64,000 bases of DNA from Paludisphaera soli (GTDB lineage Bacteria; Planctomycetota; Planctomycetia; Isosphaerales; Isosphaeraceae), in assembly GCF_011064595.1 (NCBI RefSeq), contig NZ_JAALJI010000007.1, forward strand, positions 124,001-188,000, in the 5' to 3' direction. Made by a program: the position numbers and the translations under genes. This document shows positions 54,446-62,971 of the stretch, piece after piece; positions within the stretch are counted from its first letter, which is position 1, and each line of letters begins with the position of its first letter. Below the pieces are notes generated by a model. That model had not been told where the DNA came from and did no database searches. It was given only the letters and a program-made list of their open reading frames with translations.

Positions 54446-55309
54446 ATGTCCACGCAACGCGACGCGAATCTCTCCCGACGCGGCCTCCTGGGCGGCGGCC
54501 TCGCCGCGCTCGGCGCGTTGGCCGCCGGGCGGCCCCTCATGGCGGGCACGCTCGGCGCCGCCATCGCCAAGGCGCCCTTCCGGCTCGGCCTCCAGAGCTA
54601 CTCGCTCCGGGGCTATAAAGAAGGCGGCCAGTCCAGCGTCGAGAGGGCCCTGGCCGTCTCCCGCGACCTGGGAATCCGATACTGGGAAGCCTACCCCGGC
54701 CACATCCCCATGAGCGAAGATTCCGACGCCCTGGCCAAGTCCCAGGCCCTGCTCAAGCGGGCCGACGTCGAGGTCGTGGGCTACGGCGTCATCCCCTTCA
54801 AGAAGGGCGACCCGAACAACCGCAAGCCGTTCGAGTTCGCCAAGAAGATGGGGGTCGAGTACCTTTCCGCCGACCCCGACCCCGACAGCTTCGACGAGCT
54901 GGACAAGCTGGTCGAGGAGTTCGGCATCGGCGTGGGCATCCACAACCACGGCCCCGGTCACCGCTACGACCGGATCGACGTCATCGCCAAGGCGATCGAG
55001 GGCCACAGCCCGAAGATCGGCTGCTGCATCGACGCCGGCCACTTCCTCCGCTCCAAGGAAGACCCCGTCCGCGCCGCCGAGGTCTTCGGCGACCGCGTCT
55101 TCGGCGTCCACCTGAAGGACGTGAAGGACGCCGAACACTTCACCATCCTGGGCAAGGGGGACCTCAACTACCCCGGCCTGTTCAAGGTGCTCGCCGCCAA
55201 CGGCTACACGGGCCTCGTCGCCCTGGAGTACGAGGAGAACGAGCAGGACCCGGCCGACGACATCCGCGTCTGCCTGGAAGAAGCCTACAAGGCGCTCGGC
55301 GCCCTCTGA
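54446..55309 (+). CDS. sugar phosphate isomerase/epimerase-like protein with Tat signal
   Basis: A 287-residue xylose-isomerase-like TIM barrel. The N-terminus has SRRGLLGGGLAALGALAAG, a Tat signal. Barrel blocks include FRLGLQSYSLRGY, VGIHNHGPGHRYD (metal-binding His), IGCCIDAGHFLRS (Asp and His), FGVHLKDVKD and LVALEYEENE (Glu). Metal-dependent isomerase or epimerase activity on a sugar is likely; substrate unknown. It is followed after 33 bases by a methyltransferase gene. Confidence 0.9.
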   Translation: MSTQRDANLSRRGLLGGGLAALGALAAGRPLMAGTLGAAIAKAPFRLGLQSYSLRGYKEGGQSSVERALAVSRDLGIRYWEAYPGHIPMSEDSDALAKSQALLKRADVEVVGYGVIPFKKGDPNNRKPFEFAKKMGVEYLSADPDPDSFDELDKLVEEFGIGVGIHNHGPGHRYDRIDVIAKAIEGHSPKIGCCIDAGHFLRSKEDPVRAAEVFGDRVFGVHLKDVKDAEHFTILGKGDLNYPGLFKVLAANGYTGLVALEYEENEQDPADDIRVCLEEAYKALGAL

Positions 55310-55342
55310 CCTCCCTCCGTCGTCTCGAAAGGAGCCGCCTCG

Positions 55343-56014
55343 ATGATCCCCCGCGTCCTCGAACCGGAGTCGATGGACGGGCCCGACGAAGTGGCCCAGT
55401 ATGACGCGATGGACCATCGGGCGGTCAACGACCGCTTCGTGGCCGACTTCCTCGCCGCCCACGGCCCCTGCCGTGGCGGCGAGATCCTCGACGTGGGGAC
55501 CGGCACCGCCCGCATCCCCATCGCCCTGGCCCTGGCCGACCCGAAGGCGCGAATCGTCGGCTTCGACCTCGCCCCGGCGATGCTCGAACGCGCCGGGCGG
55601 AACGTCGCCGAGGCCGGCGTAGCCGATCGGATCCGGTTCATCCTGGGCGACGCCAAGTCGCCGGCCTCCCTGGGGGACGTCCGGTACGAGGCCGTCCTCT
55701 CCAACACGATCGTCCACCACATCCCGGACCCGGCCCCGGCACTCGCGGCGATGGTGGAACGCCTGGAGCCCGGCGGCACGTTGATGATCCGCGACCTGGC
55801 CCGTCCCGACGACGCGGAGACGCTCGCCGCGCTGGTCGAGCGATACGCCGGCGAGGAGTCGCCCGAGGCCCGCGAGCTGTTCCGCGCCTCGCTCCACGCC
55901 GCCCTGACGGTCGACGAGGCGACGAGGCTCGCGGCCGGCGCCGGACTCCCCGCCGACTGCATCGCGATGACCTCCGACCGTCACTGGACCCTGACCTGGC
56001 GGCGGCCGGCCTGA
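55343..56014 (+). CDS. class I SAM-dependent methyltransferase
   Basis: A 223-residue cytosolic protein with a Rossmann-type methyltransferase core. Motif I is GEILDVGTGTARIPIALA (about residues 45-62), the acidic ribose contact is in RIVGFDLAPAML, and later motifs are FILGDAKSP and AVLSNTIVHHIPDP. AGGAG lies eight bases before the ATG. The methyl acceptor is unknown. Confidence 0.88.
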   Translation: MIPRVLEPESMDGPDEVAQYDAMDHRAVNDRFVADFLAAHGPCRGGEILDVGTGTARIPIALALADPKARIVGFDLAPAMLERAGRNVAEAGVADRIRFILGDAKSPASLGDVRYEAVLSNTIVHHIPDPAPALAAMVERLEPGGTLMIRDLARPDDAETLAALVERYAGEESPEARELFRASLHAALTVDEATRLAAGAGLPADCIAMTSDRHWTLTWRRPA

Positions 56015-56204
56015 CGTTTTCGCGGCTTCCTGCGCAACTCGGCGTTGGAGCGGCGCGGAATTTTCATAGTTGGATCGACGGCCGACGACCGAGTCGCCGG
56101 CGGTGGGCCGTCCTCCGCGTAGCAATGTCGCAGCCCGCGTCCCGCCAGGGCCGGATTCGCCTGCGCGAACGTCCGCCGAGAGTCCAGAGCCGAGAGCCGG
56201 TGAT

Positions 56205-57323
56205 ATGACGACTGACATCGAACGACCTGCGGGCGTGGCCGAAGAACTCGCACCGGCCGGCCGGGCCAGGGCCGGCGAGGAGATCCGGCTCTTCGCCCTG
56301 ATCGCCCTGACCGTCCTCCTCCTGGGGCTCTCCGTCGTCCTGGCCTTCCCGTTCCTCCCCTCGATCACCTGGGCGGTGGCGCTGGCGATCCTCGCCTGGC
56401 CGATGCACGTCAGGCTGCGCCAGTACATCCCCTGGCCCTCGGCGGCCGCCGGGCTGAGCACCACCATCGTGGTCGTCGTGCTCCTGGGGATCGGCGGCTT
56501 CGTGGTCTACAACCTCGCCGCCGAGGCCGGGGCCGCGGTCCAGCACCTGGAGAAGAAGACGAGCGAGGGTGGCGGAGTCGAGGCGACCGTCGCCGAGATC
56601 CCCTTCGTCGGTGCCGCCATGAAGTGGCTGGAGGACAAGGGCGTGGACGTCGAGGGGCAGGCCCGACGACTCGCCGGCTCGCTCGCGCAGTACGTCTCGG
56701 GCTTCACCCAGGTCTCGGCGGTGGCCACCATCCAGTTCCTGGTCGCCGCGTTCATCCTCTTCTACCTGTTTCGGGACCCACGGGCGTTCTTGACCGAGAT
56801 CCAGGACCTGCTGCCGATGCCGCGGTCGGAGAGCGACTTCATCATCAAACGCGCGGGCGACTCGGTGCACGCCAATCTCTACGCTACCCTGATCACCGGC
56901 CTGCTCAACGCGGGCAGCTACGGGCTGCTGTTCTGGTGGTTCGGCCTGCCCGCGCCGCTGCTCTGGACGGTCATCATGTTCATCCTCTGCATCCTGCCGA
57001 TCCTGGGGGCCGGCCTGGTGTGGGGGCCGGCCGCGATCTACCTGGCGATGAACGGCCAGTGGATCGGGGCGATCGTCCTGGTGGGCTGGGGCGTGCTGAC
57101 GTTCATCATCATCGGCTACTTCCTCTACGGCCGGATCGTCGGCGAGCGGATGAAGATGCACGACGTCCCGGCCCTGCTCGCGTTCCTCGGCGGCCTGGCG
57201 GTCTTCGGGCTGTCAGGCATGATCCTGGGCCCCGCGATCGTGGCCGTCACAATGGCCCTGATCGAGGTCTGGAAGCGACGCATGGCGGCCTCCGAGGCGA
57301 GGGCGATCGCCGCCGGCGACTGA
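56205..57323 (+). CDS. AI-2E/PerM family membrane protein
   Basis: A 372-residue membrane protein with about seven membrane segments: two near the N-terminus, a soluble amphipathic part (about 95-165), then hydrophobic segments including the family region around LITGLLNAGSYGLLFWW and ILGAGLVWGPAAIYLAM and the late FLGGLAVFGLSGMILGPAIV (three separate stretches). Members are called AI-2 exporters or PerM permeases; many act as transporters of unknown small molecules. The start is the ATG at 56205; the frame is open back to 56070 but not protein-like there. Confidence 0.9.
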   Translation: MTTDIERPAGVAEELAPAGRARAGEEIRLFALIALTVLLLGLSVVLAFPFLPSITWAVALAILAWPMHVRLRQYIPWPSAAAGLSTTIVVVVLLGIGGFVVYNLAAEAGAAVQHLEKKTSEGGGVEATVAEIPFVGAAMKWLEDKGVDVEGQARRLAGSLAQYVSGFTQVSAVATIQFLVAAFILFYLFRDPRAFLTEIQDLLPMPRSESDFIIKRAGDSVHANLYATLITGLLNAGSYGLLFWWFGLPAPLLWTVIMFILCILPILGAGLVWGPAAIYLAMNGQWIGAIVLVGWGVLTFIIIGYFLYGRIVGERMKMHDVPALLAFLGGLAVFGLSGMILGPAIVAVTMALIEVWKRRMAASEARAIAAGD

Positions 57324-57442
57324 GCCGTCGTCGGTCGGTCGGTCGACTCCGGGGGCCTCGGTCGTTATGATCGGGGCCTCTCCCGAGCCGCGCCGAAGGC
57401 GCGCCGACGTCAAGCCTTGGACTCCAGGGAAGCCGGATCGCG

Positions 57443-57904
57443 ATGAGCACGTCGAGCGAGATGGCCGCTTTGCTCGCGGAGTACCGAGTGGTGGTCGTCC
57501 AGCCCGTCCAGTGGGGCGAGCAGGACCCGTTCGGCCATGTCAACCACGTCCACTACTTTCGGTGGTACGAAACCTCCCGGATCGCCTACGCCCGGAAGGT
57601 CGGCCTGATGGAACTCCATCAACGCGACGGCGTCGGCCCGATCCTTGCGTCGATCGCGAACGACTACCGCCGCCAGCTCACCTATCCCGACACCGTGCAC
57701 GTCGGCGTACGCGTGACGCGGATCGGCGTCGCCAGCATCTCGCTCGAGCACAAGATCTTCAGCGAGAGCCAGGGCTCCCTCGCCGCCGAGGGGACCTCTA
57801 CGCTCGTCATCTTCGATTACCGGGCCCAGCGGCCGACCCGCGTCCCCGACGCGATCCGATCGGCGATCGAGGCCCTCGAAGGCCGCGAGTTCCCGCGCTC
57901 CTGA
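57443..57904 (+). CDS. acyl-CoA thioesterase (4HBT/YbgC-like hot-dog fold)
   Basis: A 153-residue cytosolic enzyme. The 4-hydroxybenzoyl-CoA-thioesterase-type active site reads QDPFGHVNHVHYFRWYET: the Asp (here in QDPFGHVNH) is the catalytic carboxylate of this subfamily. Later blocks YRRQLTYPDTVHVGVRV and EGTSTLVIFDY match the family. It hydrolyses an acyl-CoA thioester; the acyl chain is unknown. Length is normal. Confidence 0.88.
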   Translation: MSTSSEMAALLAEYRVVVVQPVQWGEQDPFGHVNHVHYFRWYETSRIAYARKVGLMELHQRDGVGPILASIANDYRRQLTYPDTVHVGVRVTRIGVASISLEHKIFSESQGSLAAEGTSTLVIFDYRAQRPTRVPDAIRSAIEALEGREFPRS

Positions 57905-57965
57905 ACGCTAGTCCGACCCGGCGTTCGCCGCACGACGCCCCAACCCCCCCACGCAGGGACCCGAC

Positions 57966-59282
57966 GTGAGCATCGACGCCCCGCCCGCCCCGCCGAGCCC
58001 CCGCCTTTCGCGCCGGCAACTCGTCACGATCGCCCTCCTCATGGCCGGCTACACGGGCTACTACTTCTGCCGATCCAATTTCCCGGTCTGCTCCCCGATG
58101 ATCCGCGAGGAGCTGGCGCGGGGCGGGATGAGCCTGGACGACGCCAAGATCGGCCTGGGCTCCATCATCACGCTGGGGGCGCTCGCGTATGCGGCCGGCA
58201 AGTTCCTCGGCGGCGGGATCACGGACCGGCTGGGGGGACGTCGGATCTACCTGGCGGGCATGCTGGGCTCGATCGTCTGCACCCTGGCGTTCACGCTGGG
58301 CGCGACCCTCCCCTTCTTCCTGATCACGTCGGTGGGCAATCGCTTCGCCCAGTCGCTGGGGTGGGTGGGGGTGGTCCGGGTGGTCTCGCGGTGGGTGCCG
58401 CACAACCGGTTCGGGACCGTCATGGGCTTCGTCAGCCTGAGCTACCTGTTCGGCGACGCGCTCTCGCGCAAATTTATGAAAGTCCTCCTGGATTACGATT
58501 TCACCTGGCGAGGGGTCTACTACGCCACGGCGGGCGTCCTGGGCGCGATGTTCGTCGCCAACCTGGCCTTCCTCCGCGAGAGCCCGGCCGACGTCGGCGA
58601 GCCGGAGCCCGAGCCGAACCCGGACAACCTCTTCGGCGCCGAGGGGGCCGAGTCGAAGCCCTCTCGGTTGGCGGACGTGCTGGGGCCCCTCTTCCGAAGC
58701 CGGGTGTTCTGGTACGCCTGCCTGCTCTCGATCGGCCTGACGCTCCTCCGCGAGACGTTCCAGAACTGGACGCCCCTCTACTTCAAGGACGACCTGGGCT
58801 TCACCGACGCCGAGGCCGCCGACAAGAGTTCGTGGTTCCCGTTCTTCGGCGGGATCTCGGTCCTGCTGGTGGGCTTCCTCAGCGACCGTCTGGGCAAGGG
58901 CGGCCGGGCCCTGGTGATCGTATCCGGGCTGTTGCTGGCCACGGTCGCCCTGCTGTTCCTGGCGATGAAGGTGCCCCACGGGACGGCCTTCGGGCCGGCG
59001 GCGGTCGTGGCGCTCATCGGGTTCCTGCTCGTCGGCCCGTACTCGTTCCTGGCCGGGGCCGTGGCGCTGGACTTCGGGGGCAAGAAGGGGGCGGCGGCGG
59101 CGGCCGGCATCATCGACGGCGTCAGCTACATCGGCGCGATGCTCTCCGGCCTGGTCATGGCCCAGATCTCCGTCACCTTCGGCTGGTCGGGGGCCTTCGC
59201 CGTGCTCGCCGCGGTCGCCCTGCTGACCGGGGGCGTGGCCGTCTTCTTCTACTGGGACCAGCGCCGGGGCGTCCGGGCCTGA
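57966..59282 (+). CDS. OPA family (GlpT/UhpT-like) organophosphate:phosphate antiporter, MFS
   Basis: A 438-residue membrane protein with about 12 membrane segments, starting at GTG 57966. The OPA signature is visible in the first segment and loop (GYTGYYFCRSNFPVCSPMI), followed by KFLGGGITDRLGGRRIYLAG between segments 2 and 3 and RVVSRWVPHNRFGTVMGF. Relatives exchange inorganic phosphate for glycerol-3-phosphate or hexose phosphates. Its stop is only 7 bases from the stop of the convergent gene. Confidence 0.9.
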   Translation: MSIDAPPAPPSPRLSRRQLVTIALLMAGYTGYYFCRSNFPVCSPMIREELARGGMSLDDAKIGLGSIITLGALAYAAGKFLGGGITDRLGGRRIYLAGMLGSIVCTLAFTLGATLPFFLITSVGNRFAQSLGWVGVVRVVSRWVPHNRFGTVMGFVSLSYLFGDALSRKFMKVLLDYDFTWRGVYYATAGVLGAMFVANLAFLRESPADVGEPEPEPNPDNLFGAEGAESKPSRLADVLGPLFRSRVFWYACLLSIGLTLLRETFQNWTPLYFKDDLGFTDAEAADKSSWFPFFGGISVLLVGFLSDRLGKGGRALVIVSGLLLATVALLFLAMKVPHGTAFGPAAVVALIGFLLVGPYSFLAGAVALDFGGKKGAAAAAGIIDGVSYIGAMLSGLVMAQISVTFGWSGAFAVLAAVALLTGGVAVFFYWDQRRGVRA

Positions 59283-59289
59283 TCGGGCG

Positions 59290-62040
59290 TCAGTCGACCG
59301 TCTCCGGCGTTCGAACCGGGTGTTCGCGCGCCCCGGGCGCCTCGACGATCGGCCACGACGCCCGCAACTCGTCCGGGTAAGGCCCGATCTTCTCGACCGG
59401 GATCGGCTTGAAGCCCAGGTCGAAGGCGGGCGAGCCCGTCTGGAGGCGGAAGTCGTCCCGGGCGGCGTCGACGAACCGGGGATCGGCGACGACCGAGTGG
59501 GCGTCCATCCCCATCGCCCGCCACGACGCCCATTCGTCGAGCGTCTCGGTCTCGTGCAGCGAGACGCTTCGCACGTAGACGGCCCCTTCCCGCTCGGGAA
59601 AGTCGACCCGCGCCCGGAAGTCCTTCATCGCCTCATGATGCCCCGACTGGCCCGGCCCCGGGATCGTGAAAAGGAATTCGACGTCGCGCCACTCCGTCCC
59701 GAGCTTCGCCTCGTTCGGCGAGTTCGCCCAGAAGAAGGCGCCGGCCTCGTAGCCCTGGAGCATGACCTGCGCCCGGAGCCCGGGCTTCGAGGCCCGGAGC
59801 GACGCCTTCAATCGGTAGCTGCTCCCGGGCTTCGCCGGAAAGAGGCGGCTGACGACGATGGGGTAGTTGTCGCGTTCCTTCGAATCGTCGAACGCGGCGT
59901 CGATCCGCAGGGCTCGCGTCCCGCCGTCATCCTCGATCGCCGCCTTCGCGGTCGGCGTGCGGATCTGCCACTGCCAATCGTCGGGAAGTTCGCCGACGGC
60001 GCCGCCCGCGAAGTCGGCGTTGGGGACCAACTCGCCGGAGACGTCGGGCCCGGCCTTGCGCTGGCCGGTCCGGATCGGCAGGCCGTGATGCCAGACGAGA
60101 TTGAAGTCGAAGAGGTTGTGATCGAACGGCACGTCGTTGGTTCGGACGAGCGCGGCCTCCCGCCCGGCGTAGGCGACGATGTTGCGCACGAACTCGTTGC
60201 CGGTCATGATCTGCCCGTTCGGCAGGGGGGCGTCCTGCGGGCGGGTCGACATCCCCCGCATGCCCTTCCACGCGGGGCTGTCGGCCACCTTCGCGTAGCC
60301 TTCGAGCATCGTCTTGAGGTGGTCCTTCCAGTACGAGTGGCTCGCCGTCCAGCCCGAGTACTCGTACTGCTGCTGGCCGTTGTCGACGAAGACGTTGTTC
60401 TCGATGTGGTTGTCGCGACCGTTGTGCAGGTGCAGCCCGGCGCGCGAGCAGCGATAGACGATGTTGCCGACGACGTCCACGCCCCCCGTATTGTCGTCCA
60501 GATAAACGCCCCACGCGAAGTGCGGCGAGACCCAACGTCCCTGGCCGTCCTTGCCGAACCCCAGCATGTCGTGCATCAGGTTGTAGCGGATGACCGTCCC
60601 GCGCGAGGAGATCCAGTCGCGGCCGCCGGTGTACACGGCTCCGGTATCCTCGGTCTCCAGATTCATGTGGCGGATGTGGTTGTATTCCAGGACGAGATTG
60701 TTGCCGCTGAACAGGATGCCCATGCGCGGGCCGTCGTGGATCAGGTTGTGCGACGCGACGTTGCCGACGCCCTCCATCGAGACGCCGACGCCGTGCTTGT
60801 ACAGGACACCGACGTGGTGGATGTAGTTGTTGTCGGCCCGGTTGTCGGCCGGGGTCAACGTCACCCGGTCGCCGCCTCCCAGGTAGACCCCGTGCGAGCC
60901 GACGTCGGAGACGTCGTTGCCGACGATCCGGTTGTGCGTCCCGCCCGAGACGCTGAGCGCGGCGTGATTGTAGTCGCCGACGCCGCGCACCGTGCAGGCC
61001 GCCACGGCGCAGGAGTCGGTCCCTTCCATGGAGACGGCCTCGCCGGTGCAGGCTTCCAGGGTGAGCCCCCGGAACGTCAGGTGCGCCGAACCTGGCTCGA
61101 CCCGGATCAGGTTGCCGACCACCGGCGCGGCGACGACGTGGCCGGCGTCGAGCGGAGCGGGGGGCCAGAAGTAGAGCACGCCGGCCTCGCGGTCGACGTA
61201 CCACTCCCCGGGGGCGTCGAGATCCTCGCGACCTCCCCGAAAGTAGTACCGGTCGCCGGGGCGGATCGGATACGAGGCGTCGGCCGTCAGGGTGATGACG
61301 CGTTGCGCCTCGTCGATCGAGCGGATCGGGACGATGTTGTTCCACCAATTGTAGCGGGGGAAGACGAAGACCTCGACCTCCTCGGGCCGCTTCCACCCCC
61401 GCGCGTCCTTGGCCTTGTAGCGGAGCGAGTTGCGGACCTCGCCGGGGACGTCCTGGTACATCGGCACACGCTCGCCGTCGGCGAAGGCCCAGCCGCCGCC
61501 GTACGGGTTGTCGGCCTCGAAGTTCGGATGGCGCGCCAGCGGCAGCCGGGCACCGTCGAGGAACAGCTCGCGGAACGTCAGATCCGTGAAGCCCTGCGCC
61601 TTCAGGTCCGCCTTCAGCACCTTTCCCTCGTGCGGCGCGAAGCCGACCACCGCGCGGGCGCCTCGGACCACGGGCCGCTCGCTGGGGAAGGCTCGGTAGA
61701 CGATTGGAGCCGCCGCCGATCCGCCGTCCTCCTTCGCGAACCGGAGCGTCCGCGCCTGGGGATACTCGCCGCCCCGGATGAAGATCTCGACCCCCTCGCG
61801 GGCTTCGGGACTCACCTTGAGGTCTCGTACGACCTCGCGGGCGCGATCCAGAGTGGCGAGCGGTCCGTCGCCGCCCCCCGGCCTCGGATCGGCGAGCCGG
61901 CCCGACCAGGAGTCGTCCCCCTTGTTGGAGACATAGAGCTTGAGCGGCCCGGCCTCCACCCCACGCGTCGCCGACGACAGCCCGGCGGCCACGATCAATG
62001 CCTGAATCAACACGCCCTGAAGCCCCGAAGTCCGAGACAT
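59290..62040 (-). CDS. large secreted right-handed beta-helix protein
   Basis: A 916-residue exported protein. Signal peptide at 1-30. It begins with the PL6/DUF1565-type opening KLYVSNKGDDSWSGRLADP and REVVRDLK, then EIFIRGGEYPQA. Residues about 330-620 are parallel beta-helix rungs rich in Asn and His (NRIVGNDVSDVGSHGVYLGG, NYIHHVGVLYKHGVG, NIVYRCSRAGLHLHNG). A carbohydrate-binding-like beta-sandwich follows (about 690-830). The C-terminus DARDDFRLQTGSPAFDLGFKP style ending (around 860-890) is common in planctomycete beta-helix proteins. Probable polysaccharide lyase or glycosidase; catalytic residues not assigned. Confidence 0.85.
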   Translation of the reverse strand: MSRTSGLQGVLIQALIVAAGLSSATRGVEAGPLKLYVSNKGDDSWSGRLADPRPGGGDGPLATLDRAREVVRDLKVSPEAREGVEIFIRGGEYPQARTLRFAKEDGGSAAAPIVYRAFPSERPVVRGARAVVGFAPHEGKVLKADLKAQGFTDLTFRELFLDGARLPLARHPNFEADNPYGGGWAFADGERVPMYQDVPGEVRNSLRYKAKDARGWKRPEEVEVFVFPRYNWWNNIVPIRSIDEAQRVITLTADASYPIRPGDRYYFRGGREDLDAPGEWYVDREAGVLYFWPPAPLDAGHVVAAPVVGNLIRVEPGSAHLTFRGLTLEACTGEAVSMEGTDSCAVAACTVRGVGDYNHAALSVSGGTHNRIVGNDVSDVGSHGVYLGGGDRVTLTPADNRADNNYIHHVGVLYKHGVGVSMEGVGNVASHNLIHDGPRMGILFSGNNLVLEYNHIRHMNLETEDTGAVYTGGRDWISSRGTVIRYNLMHDMLGFGKDGQGRWVSPHFAWGVYLDDNTGGVDVVGNIVYRCSRAGLHLHNGRDNHIENNVFVDNGQQQYEYSGWTASHSYWKDHLKTMLEGYAKVADSPAWKGMRGMSTRPQDAPLPNGQIMTGNEFVRNIVAYAGREAALVRTNDVPFDHNLFDFNLVWHHGLPIRTGQRKAGPDVSGELVPNADFAGGAVGELPDDWQWQIRTPTAKAAIEDDGGTRALRIDAAFDDSKERDNYPIVVSRLFPAKPGSSYRLKASLRASKPGLRAQVMLQGYEAGAFFWANSPNEAKLGTEWRDVEFLFTIPGPGQSGHHEAMKDFRARVDFPEREGAVYVRSVSLHETETLDEWASWRAMGMDAHSVVADPRFVDAARDDFRLQTGSPAFDLGFKPIPVEKIGPYPDELRASWPIVEAPGAREHPVRTPETVD

Positions 62041-62129
62041 CGCGACACCTCTCGATCCGGATAGATGACCCCATCGGAGGATATCGCACGCCGAGGGGGC
62101 GAGATAGGCGCCCCTCGTCCCGGAACATC

Positions 62130-62771
62130 TCAGCGGAGGATCGGCGAGGGGCCGGGGAGGTCGTAATTCGCCAGGAACGTGGGGACGGAGACGCCCACGG
62201 CGGGCAGCGCGTTCCAGCTCTTCATGCCCGGCCGGGTCTGGACCATGTAGGCCCAGTGGCCCACCTGGGCCCCCGACGAGGTGGGCGTGAACATCTGGTT
62301 CTCCATCGTCCATTGGCCGTGCTTGCGCGTCATCTGGCCGAAGCCCTGGACCACCTCGGTCGAGGATGAGAAGGTCAGGAGCACCCGCCCCTGGGGCGTC
62401 ACCGAGCCCACCAACGCCGAACTCATCGGCTCGCCCGAGCCGAGTTGCGAGACCGTTTCGCCCCAGAAGTAGCCATTGCGGTAGCCGCTGACGTGGTAAA
62501 CCGTCTGGTCGAGCACGGGGACGATCGCGCCCGTGCTCGGGTCGAAGATCGTCGCCGACAGATTCGGTTTTGGGACGTATCAGTAGGCGTCCGCCAGCCA
62601 GGACCACCGGCTCGGAGCCGCCCTCGACGCGTTGGGAAGCTGGCGGACGCCCGCCACCTCGGCCGCCCGATGCGCCATCGGGGCCCGCGGGGTCGTCGAG
62701 AGGAGCAGGCGGCTTTCGAGCGACTCCAAAGTTAGACCGGGACGGCGGCGAGTTGCAGGGGATTCGGCCAA
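62130..62771 (-). pseudogene. LESR-motif secreted protein interrupted by an in-frame TGA
   Basis: Two blocks in one frame are separated only by a TGA at 62580-62582. The first block (63 residues from TTG 62771, with GAGG eight bases upstream) contains LTLESLESRLLLS, a planctomycete surface-protein N-terminus, and ends in SRWSWLADAY. The second block continues without a break in style (YVPKPNLSATIFDPSTGAIV, then FWGETVSQLGSG and MVQTRPGMKSWNALPAVGV) to the stop at 62130. A TGG Trp codon at the TGA position would restore a 212-residue protein. The start is uncertain. It may be a recent null allele, a sequencing error or a readthrough gene. Confidence 0.65.
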
Positions 62772-62971
62772 CTTCGTGCCCTCGAGTGATCGGCCTGGCG
62801 GGAGAGACGTTGCCAGTAAACGCCGAGCGCGGCCGGCATTTACGGTGATGGGCCGCCAAGCCGCCACTCGACGCCAGTTTAGATCACGAAATGGGCGAAT
62901 GCGGAGGGAAGCCTTGGGGAGGCTCCGGAATCCCCTAATTCCGAGCGAGGAAAGACGCTCCCGCGAGTCTC

